A DNA stretch of 64,000 nucleotides from JAGRGG01 sp965217265 (lineage in GTDB: Bacteria > Pseudomonadota > Alphaproteobacteria > Geminicoccales > Geminicoccaceae). The stretch covers positions 1 to 64,000 of the forward strand of contig CBDCHP010000004.1 of the NCBI GenBank assembly GCA_965217265.1, in the 5' to 3' direction. Shown piece by piece: positions 9,712 to 19,382 of the stretch. Made by a program: the position numbers and the translations under genes. Numbering within the stretch: position 1 is the first letter of the stretch; each line of letters begins with the position of its first letter. Below the pieces are notes generated by a model, which was not told the origin of the DNA, did no database searches, and was given only the letters and a program-made list of their open reading frames with translations.

Positions 9712-11375
9712 TGGGCGACGACCTTGACCCGGTCACCCTCGAAGTCGTCCGCCACCGGCTCGACACGGTGGCCGAGGAGATGGAGACGACGCTGCTCAAG
9801 AGTTCGTGCTCGCCGCTGGTGAAGGAGGGCCTGGACGCCTCGGCCAGCCTCTTCACGCTCGACGGCGTGACGCTGGCGCAGGCCTGCGCCATCCCGATCC
9901 ACCTGGGCACGCTGATCCCGGCGGTCGCGGCCATCGTTGGCGCGTTTCCGGTCGAGGACATGGACGAGGGCGACGTCTACATCCTCAACGATCCCTATCT
10001 CGGCGGCACGCACCTGCCCGACGTCGCGGTGGTGATGCCGGTGATGGTGGCCGGCCGGCCGCTGGCGCTCGCGGCGACGATGACGCACCACCAGGACGTG
10101 GGCGGCAAGACGGCGGGCTCGGTGCCGACCGACGCGACCGAGATCTGGCAAGAGGGCGTCCGCCTGCCGCCGCTGCAGTGGGCGCGTGCGGGCGTGTTCG
10201 ACGCGGGCCTAACGGAGATCTTGCGGCTGAACACGCGCGTGCCCGACATCTTTCTCGGCGATCTCCACGCCCAGATCGCCGCCTGCAAGCTGGCGGCGAC
10301 GCGCCTCGGCGCGATGGCGAAACGGCACGGGGCCAACACGCTCGCATCCGCCTTTGGGCTGCTCCTCGACCGTTCGGAGGCGATGACCCGAGCCGCCCTC
10401 AAACGGCTGCCCGAAGGGACTTGGCGGTATGTCGACTATCTCGACAACGACGGCGTTGATCTCGACCGGCGCATCCGGATCGAGGTAGCGGTGACGCTCG
10501 AAGACGGCGACGCGCACTTCGATCTCACCGGGACCGACGCCCAGGTGCGCGGGCCGGTGAATTGCGTGCCCTCGGGCAGTCTCGCCGCCGCCTGCTACGC
10601 CGTTCGCGCGGCGACCGACCCGACGATCCCCAATAACGGCGGCTGCTTTCGGCCGATTCGGTTAACGCTGCCGGAGGAGAGCCTCGTGAACCCCCGCCCG
10701 CCGGCCCCGGTCAACGCCCGAACGGCGACGATCAAGCGGATCACCGGCTGCATGCTGGCGGCGCTGGCCGAGGCAAAGCCAAAGGACGCGCCCGCACCCC
10801 ACGCCGGGGCCTTGGTGGTGATGGCGTTCGGCGGGCGGCGCCGCGACGGCTCGGGCTTCGTGACCGGCGACCTGCTCGCCGGCGGTTCCGGTGCGGCGCT
10901 CGAACACGACGGGGTCGACGCGATCGAGACCGACGCCACCAACTGCATGAGCGTGCCGGCCGAGGCAATGGAGCTGGAGGCGCCGATCCGCGTCCGGCGC
11001 TGCGCGCTTCGGCCCGACACAGGGGGAGCCGGCCGGTTTCGTGGCGGCCTCGGGCTTGTCAAGGAGTTCGAGATCCTCGACGACGTCGACGGCCCCGTCT
11101 CGTTCTCGCACCGGGGCGAGCGCCACTTCGCCTCGGCCGGCGGTGCGGCGGGCGGCGCCGCGGGCGGTGTCGCACATTCCGAGATAATCCGCGCCGACGG
11201 CACGGTCGAGGTGATCCGCTCGAAGATCGTGACGGGCCTCGGCCCGGGCGACCGGGTCGTCGTCGGCACCGCCGGCGGCGGGGGATGGGGTCCGCCGACC
11301 GAGCGGGCGCTTGAGGCGCTCGACGCCGACCGGGCGAACGGCAAGGTCGGCGCCGGGCGCCGCGGGCCGTCATGA
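9708..11375 (+). CDS. hyuB: HyuB-type subunit 2
   Basis: Partner of HyuA2, 555 residues. LNDPYLGGTHLPDV near residue 93 and TMTHHQDVGG near 124 match the HyuB active-site region, and the C-terminus carries GTAGGGGWGPPTER. Two ATG codons are adjacent at 9708 and 9711. The first overlaps the hyuA2 stop. Its own stop overlaps the TRAP DctQ start by four bases, which ties this pair to transport. Confidence 0.92.
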   Translation: MMGDDLDPVTLEVVRHRLDTVAEEMETTLLKSSCSPLVKEGLDASASLFTLDGVTLAQACAIPIHLGTLIPAVAAIVGAFPVEDMDEGDVYILNDPYLGGTHLPDVAVVMPVMVAGRPLALAATMTHHQDVGGKTAGSVPTDATEIWQEGVRLPPLQWARAGVFDAGLTEILRLNTRVPDIFLGDLHAQIAACKLAATRLGAMAKRHGANTLASAFGLLLDRSEAMTRAALKRLPEGTWRYVDYLDNDGVDLDRRIRIEVAVTLEDGDAHFDLTGTDAQVRGPVNCVPSGSLAAACYAVRAATDPTIPNNGGCFRPIRLTLPEESLVNPRPPAPVNARTATIKRITGCMLAALAEAKPKDAPAPHAGALVVMAFGGRRRDGSGFVTGDLLAGGSGAALEHDGVDAIETDATNCMSVPAEAMELEAPIRVRRCALRPDTGGAGRFRGGLGLVKEFEILDDVDGPVSFSHRGERHFASAGGAAGGAAGGVAHSEIIRADGTVEVIRSKIVTGLGPGDRVVVGTAGGGGWGPPTERALEALDADRANGKVGAGRRGPS

Positions 11376-11899
11376 TCCGCGCGGCCGAGACCGTCGTGCG
11401 CTGGTTCGCCCGCGCGCTCGCCTTCGTCGCCGGCGTGGGGCTGATCTTGATGATGCTGCAAACGGTGATCGACGTGGTGATGAAAAACGTCTTCGGCGCC
11501 CCGATCGAGGGCAATCTGGAGATCGTTTCGGTCTATCACATGGTGGCACTCGTGTTCCTGCCGCTCGCCATCGTCGAACTGAAGCACGAGCACATCTCGG
11601 TCGACCTCGTGGTGCGGCTGTTCCCGCTACCGCTCAGGCGGACGACCGAGACCCTGAGCTACCTGATCTCGGCCCTCTTCTTCGGCATTCTCGCTTGGCA
11701 GACGTGGCTCGACGCGATCGAGGCTTGGCGGATCGGCGAGATCTTGATGACCTCGATCCTGATCACGATCTGGCCGGCCAAGTTCTCCTTGCCGGTCGGC
11801 TTCGCCGCCGTGATGCTGGCATCGCTCTTGCACGCTTGGGCGGCAGCGACCGACCCGGACTTCGACCCGACCCCGGCGACGCCCACGGACCCGAGCTGA
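11372..11899 (+). CDS. dctQ: TRAP transporter small membrane subunit (DctQ type)
   Basis: A 175-residue protein with four hydrophobic helices and the DctQ-type mid-section (HMVALVFLPLAIVELKHEH). It is the small permease subunit of a tripartite ATP-independent periplasmic transporter, which imports organic acids with a sodium gradient. It overlaps hyuB2 by 4 bp and directly abuts dctM1, so the hyu genes and the transporter form one transcription unit. Confidence 0.88.
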   Translation: MIRAAETVVRWFARALAFVAGVGLILMMLQTVIDVVMKNVFGAPIEGNLEIVSVYHMVALVFLPLAIVELKHEHISVDLVVRLFPLPLRRTTETLSYLISALFFGILAWQTWLDAIEAWRIGEILMTSILITIWPAKFSLPVGFAAVMLASLLHAWAAATDPDFDPTPATPTDPS

Positions 11900-13207
11900 A
11901 TGGACAACGTCACCATCGGGGCCGTCGCGACCCTCGCCGGCCTCGGGCTGATCGCACTTCGCGTCCAGATCGGCGTCGCACTCGGCGTCGTGTCGTTCTT
12001 CGGCATCGCCGCGATCTTGAACATGCGCGCGGCCTGGGGAATCGTGACCGCGGTGCCGTTCAACTTCGTCGGCGACTGGAATCTTACCGCGGTACCGATG
12101 TTCTTGCTAATGGGCTACGTCGCCTACGCGGCGGGGCTGACGGCGGGGCTCTTCACGGCAATGCGGGTGCTGCTCTCACGCCTGCCGGGCGGCTTGGCGG
12201 TCGCGAGTGTCGGGGCCTGTGCGCTGCTCGCCGCCGCGTCCGGGTCGAGCGTGGCAACGTCGTCGGCGATGGCGCGGATCGCGACGCCCGAAATGCTGCG
12301 CTTTCGCTACGACCCCGGCCTCGCCAGCGGCGTGATCGCCTCGGCCGGCACGCTCGGCTCCTTGATCCCGCCCTCGATCTTGATGATCCTCTACGGCTAC
12401 TTCGCCGAGGTCTCGATCGCCAAGCTGTTCATGGCGGGCTTCATCCCGGGGCTGCTCTCGGCGCTGATGTTCGCGGCGATGATCGTCGTCCGGGCTTCGA
12501 TCACGCCGGCCCTGGCGCCGCCGGTGGCCGAGCGTTTCACCCGCGAGGCGAAGATCGCCGCCTTGCGCGAGGTCTGGCCGATGCCCGTCTTGATCGTCGG
12601 CGTGCTGAGCGGCATCTTCGTCGGCCTGTTCACGCCGACCGAGGCGGGTGCGGTCGGCGCGTTCCTCGCCATTCTCCTCGCACTCGTCCGCCGGTCGTTT
12701 AACTGGACGGCGCTGCGCGAGGCGGTGCTCAACACCATCGTCGGCACGGCCGGGATCTTCATGGTGGTGGTCGGCACCGTCCTCCTCGCCAAGCTGATGG
12801 CGCTATCAAGGTTGCCGACCTTTCTCACCGAGCAGCTTTTGGTGCTGGGCGGCGACAGGTACGCCGTGATCCTGATCGTCGTCGTGCTCTACCTGATCTT
12901 GGGCATGTTCCTCGATTCGATCGGCATCCTGCTGTTGACGCTGCCGATCCTCTTGCCGATCGCGCACGCGACCGACATCGACCTGATCTGGTTTGGCATC
13001 ATCCTCATCAAGCTCTTGGAGATCGGCCTCGTCACCCCGCCGGTCGGGCTCAACGTCTACGTGATGAAGGGTGCGCTCGGGAGCCTCGTGCCGCTGCCGA
13101 CGATCTTTCGCGGCGTCGCTTGGTTCATCGTCACCGACATAGCGACGCTCGCGATCATCGTCTTGGTGCCTGCACTCTCGCTCTGGCTGCCGGCCCTCAT
13201 GGATTAG
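11900..13207 (+). CDS. dctM: TRAP transporter large permease (DctM type)
   Basis: A 435-residue polytopic protein with about twelve membrane spans. It has the DctM signatures ASAGTLGSLIPPSILMILYG, GLFTPTEAGAVGA and LEIGLVTPPVGLNVYV. It starts one base after dctQ1 ends. Its cognate binding protein is most likely the convergent gene at 13256-14389. A short GGGGC/GCCCC hairpin near 13234-13247 lies between the two and could terminate transcription from either side. Confidence 0.93.
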   Translation: MDNVTIGAVATLAGLGLIALRVQIGVALGVVSFFGIAAILNMRAAWGIVTAVPFNFVGDWNLTAVPMFLLMGYVAYAAGLTAGLFTAMRVLLSRLPGGLAVASVGACALLAAASGSSVATSSAMARIATPEMLRFRYDPGLASGVIASAGTLGSLIPPSILMILYGYFAEVSIAKLFMAGFIPGLLSALMFAAMIVVRASITPALAPPVAERFTREAKIAALREVWPMPVLIVGVLSGIFVGLFTPTEAGAVGAFLAILLALVRRSFNWTALREAVLNTIVGTAGIFMVVVGTVLLAKLMALSRLPTFLTEQLLVLGGDRYAVILIVVVLYLILGMFLDSIGILLLTLPILLPIAHATDIDLIWFGIILIKLLEIGLVTPPVGLNVYVMKGALGSLVPLPTIFRGVAWFIVTDIATLAIIVLVPALSLWLPALMD

Positions 13208-13255
13208 CGGCCGTCGTCGAACCTTGCACCTTAGGGGCGCGTGCCCCCGCTCGTA

Positions 13256-14389
13256 TCAACTGGTCCCGTACGTGCCCTCGTCGATCTTGTCGAAGATCTC
13301 CTGCTTGATCAGCGCCGCCACCTTCGCGCTGTCGTCGGTGTCGATATCCTTCAAGAGATCGACCCACTTTTGATAGGTCGCCTCGAAGCGATCGATCAAA
13401 CCCTCGGGATCTTCGATGCCGAACTTTTCCTTGCCGGTGGCGATGGCGGTCTTGCGGCCGGCGCTAGCAGCGAAGTCGTCGATCGATTTTTGCACCTCGG
13501 CGTCCGGCTCGTGGATGGTAACGCCGTGGTCGGGAGCCTCGGCCAGCGCCTCGTCGGTCAACCCGAGGTAGCCGTTCGCCGTCTCCGGAATTGACTCGGC
13601 GATCGTATCCATCAGCACCCGCCGGTGCTCGGCGCTCATGCCCTGCCACCAATCGCGGTTGGCGGCGTACTGCCAACCGTGGAAGTAAACGCCGAGCGAG
13701 ACCATGTTGGCGTGCTTGGCGACATCCCAGAGCGAGCGGGTCTTCAAGTCGTTGCCGGCGTTGGCGGCGCAGTCGAGCTGGCCCTTCTCGAGCCCAGTGA
13801 ACATCTCGGTCGAGGGAACGGTCACGGGCACGGCGCCGACCGAGCGCGCCCAGTCGGCCTGAACCGCGCCGGGCGTGCGGATCTTGACCCCCTTGAGGTC
13901 TTTGAGCGTCATGATCGGCTTGGTGCACATCAAGATGTATTGCGGCGTCGCGAAGGCGCCGAGGAAGACGACGCCGAGCCCCTCGTAGCGGGCCTGCATC
14001 GCCGGGTCGTTCAAGCCGAAATCGGTCATCGCGATCGCCGCGGCCATGGTGTTGTCGATGCCCATGTCGAGCATCGAGATCGCGTTGTCCTCGGGCAACT
14101 CGCTCGGCGTGTAGGTGCCGGCGTGGTGGGTGATCTGCGCGATGCCATCCTGCAGGCCCGAGAGGTGCGCCTTGGCCGGCAGGAGCGCCTCGCCGTAATA
14201 GACGTTCGGGATCAGTTCGCCGTTCGACTGCTCCTCGACCTTCTTCGCCCACGCTTCGTAGCCGTAGCGATCGAGCGGGTGGCTTTGCGGGTACCAGATC
14301 GAGGCGATGAATTCCTCGGCCGCCTTCGCGGGCTGGACGAGGGCAAGGGCAGCGCCGATCGCGACCGCCATGGTGCCATAAAAACGCAT
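13256..14389 (-). CDS. dctP: TRAP transporter substrate-binding protein (DctP type)
   Basis: Periplasmic solute receptor of 377 residues after start correction. The reading frame is open to 14485, but the ATG at 14389 directly precedes a Sec signal peptide (AVAIGAALALVQPAKA) and has a GGGAG ribosome-binding site. The carboxylate-binding Arg lies in GVKIRTPGAVQ, followed by the conserved VPVTVPSTEMFTGLEKGQLD region. It is encoded opposite to dctQ1-dctM1, an uncommon arrangement that lets the receptor be expressed separately from the permease. Confidence 0.9.
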   Translation of the reverse strand: MRFYGTMAVAIGAALALVQPAKAAEEFIASIWYPQSHPLDRYGYEAWAKKVEEQSNGELIPNVYYGEALLPAKAHLSGLQDGIAQITHHAGTYTPSELPEDNAISMLDMGIDNTMAAAIAMTDFGLNDPAMQARYEGLGVVFLGAFATPQYILMCTKPIMTLKDLKGVKIRTPGAVQADWARSVGAVPVTVPSTEMFTGLEKGQLDCAANAGNDLKTRSLWDVAKHANMVSLGVYFHGWQYAANRDWWQGMSAEHRRVLMDTIAESIPETANGYLGLTDEALAEAPDHGVTIHEPDAEVQKSIDDFAASAGRKTAIATGKEKFGIEDPEGLIDRFEATYQKWVDLLKDIDTDDSAKVAALIKQEIFDKIDEGTYGTS

Positions 14390-14648
14390 CGAGTCGTCAC
14401 TCCCGTTCGTCGTTGGATGCCTCGCAGACCACGGCGTCGCGCGTGCTCGGTTCAAGCCCTTAAAGCATCGAATGAAAATCGTCAAAATTCAACACCCACC
14501 GTGCGCATCGGCATGAAGTTCGCACGCCGAACGTGGTTTCGACGGAGGTAACCCCCCGACAATACGCACCACGAGCCGTGGGCAGGGTTGCCGCGCGACC
14601 CGGACAAGGCCACACTCATTGCACGATGCCGGCGTGCGGGAGGGGTTC

Positions 14649-15368
14649 ATGCGTCTGGGCGACTTCGAGGTTTTGACCTTCGACTGCTACGGCACGCTCA
14701 TCGACTGGGAGACCGGGATTTTCACCGGACTTCGGCCGCTTTTGGACAAGGCCGATCGTTCGCTGACGCGGGACGACGTCCTCGAAGCGCACGCCTTTCA
14801 CGAATCCGCGACCCAGGCGCAGACGCCGGCAAAACGCTATCCCGAACTGCTGGCCGTCGTCTACAAGCGCCTCGCCGAGGAGTGGGGCGTTCCGGTCAGC
14901 TGGCACGAGTGCCTCGCCTACGGCGCCTCGGTCGCCGCTTGGCCGGCCTTTGCGGACACGGCCGCGTCGCTGCGCTACCTCAAGCAGCATTTCAAGCTCG
15001 TGATCCTGTCCAACGTCGACAACACGAGCTTCCTCGCCAGCCAGCAGAAGCTCGGCGTCGAGTTCGACGCGGTCTATACGGCGGAGGACATCGGCTCCTA
15101 TAAGCCGAGCGACCGCAATTTCGTCTACATGATCGAGAACCTCGCGCGCATGGGTCACCCCAAAGAGGCGATCCTGCACACGGCGGAGAGCATGTTCCAC
15201 GACCACGCCCCCGCCAACCGGCACGGCCTCGCCAATTGCTGGATCTATCGGCGTCATGAGCAAGAAGGCTTCGGCGCCACGATGAACCCTGGCCAAACGC
15301 CGCGCTACGACTTTTGCTTCAACAGCATGGCCGATCTCGTCCGTGCCCACGAGAATGGCGACGGTTAG
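14649..15368 (+). CDS. HAD-family haloacid dehalogenase type II-like hydrolase
   Basis: Predicted 239-residue HAD hydrolase. The nucleophile is Asp12 in TFDCYGTLIDW, motif II is LVILSNVDN, the motif III Lys lies in SYKPSDRNF, and HTAESMFHDH forms the last acidic region. This pattern fits (S)-2-haloacid dehalogenases and related hydrolases of short 2-substituted acids. The ATG at 14649 follows GGGAGGGG, which favours it over an in-frame ATG 30 bases upstream. It sits alone between the first and second hyu/TRAP groups. Confidence 0.87.
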   Translation: MRLGDFEVLTFDCYGTLIDWETGIFTGLRPLLDKADRSLTRDDVLEAHAFHESATQAQTPAKRYPELLAVVYKRLAEEWGVPVSWHECLAYGASVAAWPAFADTAASLRYLKQHFKLVILSNVDNTSFLASQQKLGVEFDAVYTAEDIGSYKPSDRNFVYMIENLARMGHPKEAILHTAESMFHDHAPANRHGLANCWIYRRHEQEGFGATMNPGQTPRYDFCFNSMADLVRAHENGDG

Positions 15369-15603
15369 CCTCGTCCCGAAGGATTAGAGCCGAGCAGCCC
15401 TACGTAAACTGGATATCCCATCGATCCGGCCGGCGATCGATAGAACCGTGCCGCCGTCAAGGAAAGACCCGCACGTACCTCGGCGACGCGTCAGGATCAT
15501 TCGGTGAGAGAGCGCTTCCTCTTTTGCGAGATAAGCCGAACTCGATGCGCTTGACGTTGAGCGCACGTGCTGTACAAAATTTACCTAGCAAAGCAGGGGG
15601 AAT
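15369..15603. other. upstream region of the third hyu operon
   Basis: No open gene is visible. The interval ends in the promoter at 15551-15578 and a GGGGGA ribosome-binding site at about 15596 for hyuA3. Confidence 0.4.
15551..15578 (+). promoter_or_regulatory. candidate sigma-70 promoter of hyuA3 operon
   Basis: TTGACG and TACAAA are separated by 16 bases, 26 bases ahead of the hyuA3 start codon. The downstream sequence is AT-rich. It is the best promoter match in the hydantoinase region and explains independent transcription of the second hyu/TRAP group. Confidence 0.5.
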
Positions 15604-17667
15604 ATGCAGCAGACTGACTGGATCATAGGCGTGGATGTTGGCGGCACGTTCACCGACCTCTACGCTTTCGAAAGATCAAGCGGTCGACTCGCCCTGCACA
15701 AGCGCCCGAGCACGCCGGACAACCCCGCGACGGCCATCCTCGACGGCCTGCAAGAACTGGCGAAGAAGGCAGATTTTGCTCCTGCCGCCATCGGTGTGCT
15801 GGCCCACGGCACGACGGTGGCGACCAACGCCTTGATCCAGCGCACCGGCGCCAGGGTCGCCGTGGTGACGACGAGGAACTTTCGTGACCTCCTCGAGATT
15901 GGCCGACAGACGCGCCCGCGTCTCTACGACCTGAAGGCCGATCAGCCGGCACCACTCGCTAGGCGGGAGCACCGCTTCGAGATCGACGAGCGCGTTGGCG
16001 CGGACGGCGGCGTGGTTACGCCGCTCGATTTCGCGTCGGTCGACGTCGCGATCGCCGCCCTTCGCGCCTGCCGGGCCGAGGCGTGCGGCGTGTGCTTCTT
16101 GTTCTCCTACCTGAACGCGGATCACGAGAAGGCGGTGGCGGCGCGGCTGACCCAAGCGCTGCCGGACCTCTTGGTCTCGATCTCCTCGGCGGTGCAGCCG
16201 GAGTTTCGCGAGTACGAGCGGTTCTCGACCACGCTTCTCAACGCCTACCTGCAGCCGCTCCTCAACCGCTACATGCGCCGTCTCGAAGCCGAGTTGAGGG
16301 GCCTCGCCCCGCGCGCGCGCGTCGGTATCAACCAGTCGAGCGGCGGCCTGATGTCACCGGAGCGGACTCGGGACTTTCCCGTGCGCACGGCCCTCTCCGG
16401 CCCAGCGGCGGGGGCGATGGGGGCGATCAGCACGGCCCGCAAGGCTAGGCGACCGAACGTCATCACCCTCGACATGGGCGGCACCAGCGCCGACGTCACC
16501 CTTATCAAGGACTACGCGGCGAGCATCGCCTTCGAGCGCGAGGTAGCCGGCTTCCCGGTCCGCCTGCCGATGATCGACATCAACACGGTCGGCGCCGGCG
16601 GCGGCTCGATCGCGTGGTTCGACCGGGACGGTCTCGTGAAGGTCGGTCCAAGGAGCGCCGGCGCCGACCCCGGGCCCGCCTGCTACGGCCAGGGCGGCAC
16701 CGAGCCGACGGTGACCGACGCCAACCTCGTCTTGGGCAGGCTCGCCGGCCGCGGCCTGCTCGGCGGTACGATGCGCCTCGATGCCGAGGCCTCCCGAGAC
16801 GCGCTCGAACCCCTCGCCGATCGTCTCGGCTTTTCGCTGCCGCGGACCGCTCAAGGTCTGCTCGACATCGTCACGGCCAACATGGTGCGGGCCATCCGGG
16901 CGATCTCCGTCGAGCGCGGCCACGATCCGCGCGATTTCGTGCTGATGCCGTTCGGCGGCGCCGGCCCGCTCCACGCCACCGCCTGCGCGCGAGCACTCGG
17001 CATTCGCGAGATCGTCATCCCCTACTCGCCGGGCATCTTGTGCGCCGAGGGCCTGCTCGTCGCGGACCTGACGGAGAATTTCGTGCGCAGCCAGCGCTTC
17101 GCCGCAGGCGAGGACGGGCGCCCGCTCGTCTTGAGCTTCATCAAGGCGATGCTGGACGAGGCCCGGGCTTGGTGGGAGCAGGAGGAGATCGCCCTTGAGC
17201 GCCGCTCGCTCAAGCTCGTCGTCGACATGCGCTACGCGAGCCAGAACTACGAGTTGCGGGTGCCGGTGGAGGTCGACGGGCTGGAGCCGGACATGCCGGA
17301 CATGGCCTCCTTGCGCGCCATGTTCTTCGCCGCGCACGAGCGCGCCTACGGCTTTTACAATCCCGATGATCCCGTCGACGTCGTCGCCGTACGGCTGACG
17401 GCCGTCGGGCGCCTGCCCTCGCCGGGGGCGCTCAAGCCGAGCGAGGCGGCGACGACGTCGCCCGAGCCGATCGAGCGGCGCGAAGTCTGGTTTAGCGGCG
17501 AGGGGCCGCTCGACACGCCGGTCTTCGAGCGGGACATAATGGCACCCAGCGCGCTCATTGAGGGTCCGGCCGTCGTCGAGCAATTCGACGCCACCTCCCT
17601 TGTCTTTCCAGGCGACGTCGCCCGCGTCGACGACGCCCTCAACATCCTGATCGAGGTCGGATCGTGA
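15604..17667 (+). CDS. hyuA: HyuA-type subunit 3
   Basis: Third HyuA paralogue, 687 residues, with IIGVDVGGTFTDLYAF at the N-terminus and DMGGTSADVTL near residue 289. ALSGPAAGAMGA precedes the second phosphate loop. It has a strong GGGGGA ribosome-binding site and its own promoter. Its stop overlaps the GTG start of hyuB3 by four bases. It heads an operon with a complete TRAP transporter and an amidohydrolase, so this A/B pair probably acts on a TRAP-imported acid or amide. Confidence 0.93.
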   Translation: MQQTDWIIGVDVGGTFTDLYAFERSSGRLALHKRPSTPDNPATAILDGLQELAKKADFAPAAIGVLAHGTTVATNALIQRTGARVAVVTTRNFRDLLEIGRQTRPRLYDLKADQPAPLARREHRFEIDERVGADGGVVTPLDFASVDVAIAALRACRAEACGVCFLFSYLNADHEKAVAARLTQALPDLLVSISSAVQPEFREYERFSTTLLNAYLQPLLNRYMRRLEAELRGLAPRARVGINQSSGGLMSPERTRDFPVRTALSGPAAGAMGAISTARKARRPNVITLDMGGTSADVTLIKDYAASIAFEREVAGFPVRLPMIDINTVGAGGGSIAWFDRDGLVKVGPRSAGADPGPACYGQGGTEPTVTDANLVLGRLAGRGLLGGTMRLDAEASRDALEPLADRLGFSLPRTAQGLLDIVTANMVRAIRAISVERGHDPRDFVLMPFGGAGPLHATACARALGIREIVIPYSPGILCAEGLLVADLTENFVRSQRFAAGEDGRPLVLSFIKAMLDEARAWWEQEEIALERRSLKLVVDMRYASQNYELRVPVEVDGLEPDMPDMASLRAMFFAAHERAYGFYNPDDPVDVVAVRLTAVGRLPSPGALKPSEAATTSPEPIERREVWFSGEGPLDTPVFERDIMAPSALIEGPAVVEQFDATSLVFPGDVARVDDALNILIEVGS

Positions 17668-19382
17668 ACGCACCGACGCCCGTCATCGACCCGATCACCC
17701 TCGAAGTGATGGCGAGCGCCTTACGCTCTGTCGTCGACGAGACGTTCATCGCGCTGATGAAGAGCGCTTATTCAACCAATATCAAGGAGCGCCACGACCA
17801 CTCGACCGCGATCTGCGACCAAGACGGTCGATTGATCGTGCAAGCCGAGATGTCGCTGCCGATCCACATCGCCTCGATGACCGGACTGATGCGCTCGGTG
17901 CTCGGCAAATACGGCCTCGACGACATCGAGGAAGGCGACGTCTTCGTCGCGAACGACCCGCACGTGGCGGGCGGCACGCACCTGCCGGACATCAACTTCG
18001 CCGCCCCCGTCTTCGTCGAGGGCGCGATCTTGTGCTTCGTCTGCAACATCGCCCATCACGCCGACGTCGGCGGCATGGTTCCGGGCTCGATGGCCGGCGG
18101 GATGTCGGAGATCTACCAAGAGGGCCTGCGCATCCCGGTCGTGCGCCTGTTCCGCCGCGGCCTGATGCAGCACGACCTCTTCGACCTTCTGCTCCTCAAC
18201 GCGCGCATCTCCGAGGAGCGCCGCGGCGACTACTACGCGCAGATCGCCGCCTGCCAACTCGGCGTCCGCCGCGTCTTGGAAATTGCCGAACGCTACGCCG
18301 TTAAGACGCTGCGCACGGCGTTCGACGACATCGTCATCCGCACGGCAGGGCGGATGCGCCGAGCGATCGCCGAGATCCCCGATGGCGCCTACACGTTCGA
18401 GGACGTGATGGACGATGACGGTCTCGGCACCGAGAACATCGCGATCCGCCTAAAGGTGGAGGTGATGGGCGAGCGTGCGGTCTTCGACTGGTGCGGCTCG
18501 TCGCCCCAGGTGCAGGGCAACATCAACGTGACGATCAACGCGACCCAGGCCGCCGTCGCCTACGCGCTCAAGGCCCTTCTCGACCCCGAGATCCCCAACA
18601 ACCAAGGCGTCATCGACTGCTGCGAACTGGTGACGGAGCCCGGCACGATCGTCGACTGCCGCGCCCCGGCGCCGGTCGCGGCGAGAGCGCACACGTCGCA
18701 GCGCCTGATCGACATCATCATCGGCGCCTTGGCCCCGGCCTTGCCCGAGCGCGCCGTGGGGGCGTCGAACGGCGCCAACACCACGGCAGTCTTCTCCGGC
18801 ATCGATCCGCGCACAAACACGCCGTATCTCTACCTCGAGACGCTGGGCGGCGGTTTCGGCGGGCGCGCCGACCGCGACGGCAAGGACGGCGTGCAGGTCC
18901 ACATCACGAACACCTCGAACCTGCCGATCGAGGCGATCGAGACGGAGTATCCGCTGCGCGTGCTCGCCTACGAGATCATCGAGGATTCGGGCGGTGCCGG
19001 CAGGTATCGCGGCGGCGCCGGCTTGCGCCGGATCGTCCAGCCCGTCGACCATTGCTGCACCTTCAACGGCGCCGGCGAGCGCTTTCGCAACCCGCCGTGG
19101 GGCGTCTTCGGCGGCGGGCCCGGCCGCACCGGGTGCTTCTTGCTGCGCTCCGGTGGCGGCGATACTCTCTTGCCGGTCAAGCCCTCGGCCGTCGAGGTGG
19201 GCCCTGACGAGCGGGTGATCGTGGAGACGCCGGGCGCGGGCGGCTACGGCGATCCGAGCGGGCGTACATCGACGCTGATCGCGGAGGATCTGCGCTCGGG
19301 CAAGTTCACGCGCGACTTCGTGACGAAGCACTACGGCGACGCCCCGCGAGGGAGCGTTGATTCGACGGGCGACGATCCGTGA
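17664..19382 (+). CDS. hyuB: HyuB-type subunit 3
   Basis: Partner of HyuA3, 572 residues, starting with GTG inside the hyuA3 stop (GTGA). ANDPHVAGGTHLPDI near residue 97 and NIAHHADVGGMVPG near 130 match the family core. ETPGAGGYGDPSGR forms the C-terminal Gly-rich motif. Its stop overlaps the GTG of dctP2. Confidence 0.92.
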   Translation: MNAPTPVIDPITLEVMASALRSVVDETFIALMKSAYSTNIKERHDHSTAICDQDGRLIVQAEMSLPIHIASMTGLMRSVLGKYGLDDIEEGDVFVANDPHVAGGTHLPDINFAAPVFVEGAILCFVCNIAHHADVGGMVPGSMAGGMSEIYQEGLRIPVVRLFRRGLMQHDLFDLLLLNARISEERRGDYYAQIAACQLGVRRVLEIAERYAVKTLRTAFDDIVIRTAGRMRRAIAEIPDGAYTFEDVMDDDGLGTENIAIRLKVEVMGERAVFDWCGSSPQVQGNINVTINATQAAVAYALKALLDPEIPNNQGVIDCCELVTEPGTIVDCRAPAPVAARAHTSQRLIDIIIGALAPALPERAVGASNGANTTAVFSGIDPRTNTPYLYLETLGGGFGGRADRDGKDGVQVHITNTSNLPIEAIETEYPLRVLAYEIIEDSGGAGRYRGGAGLRRIVQPVDHCCTFNGAGERFRNPPWGVFGGGPGRTGCFLLRSGGGDTLLPVKPSAVEVGPDERVIVETPGAGGYGDPSGRTSTLIAEDLRSGKFTRDFVTKHYGDAPRGSVDSTGDDP

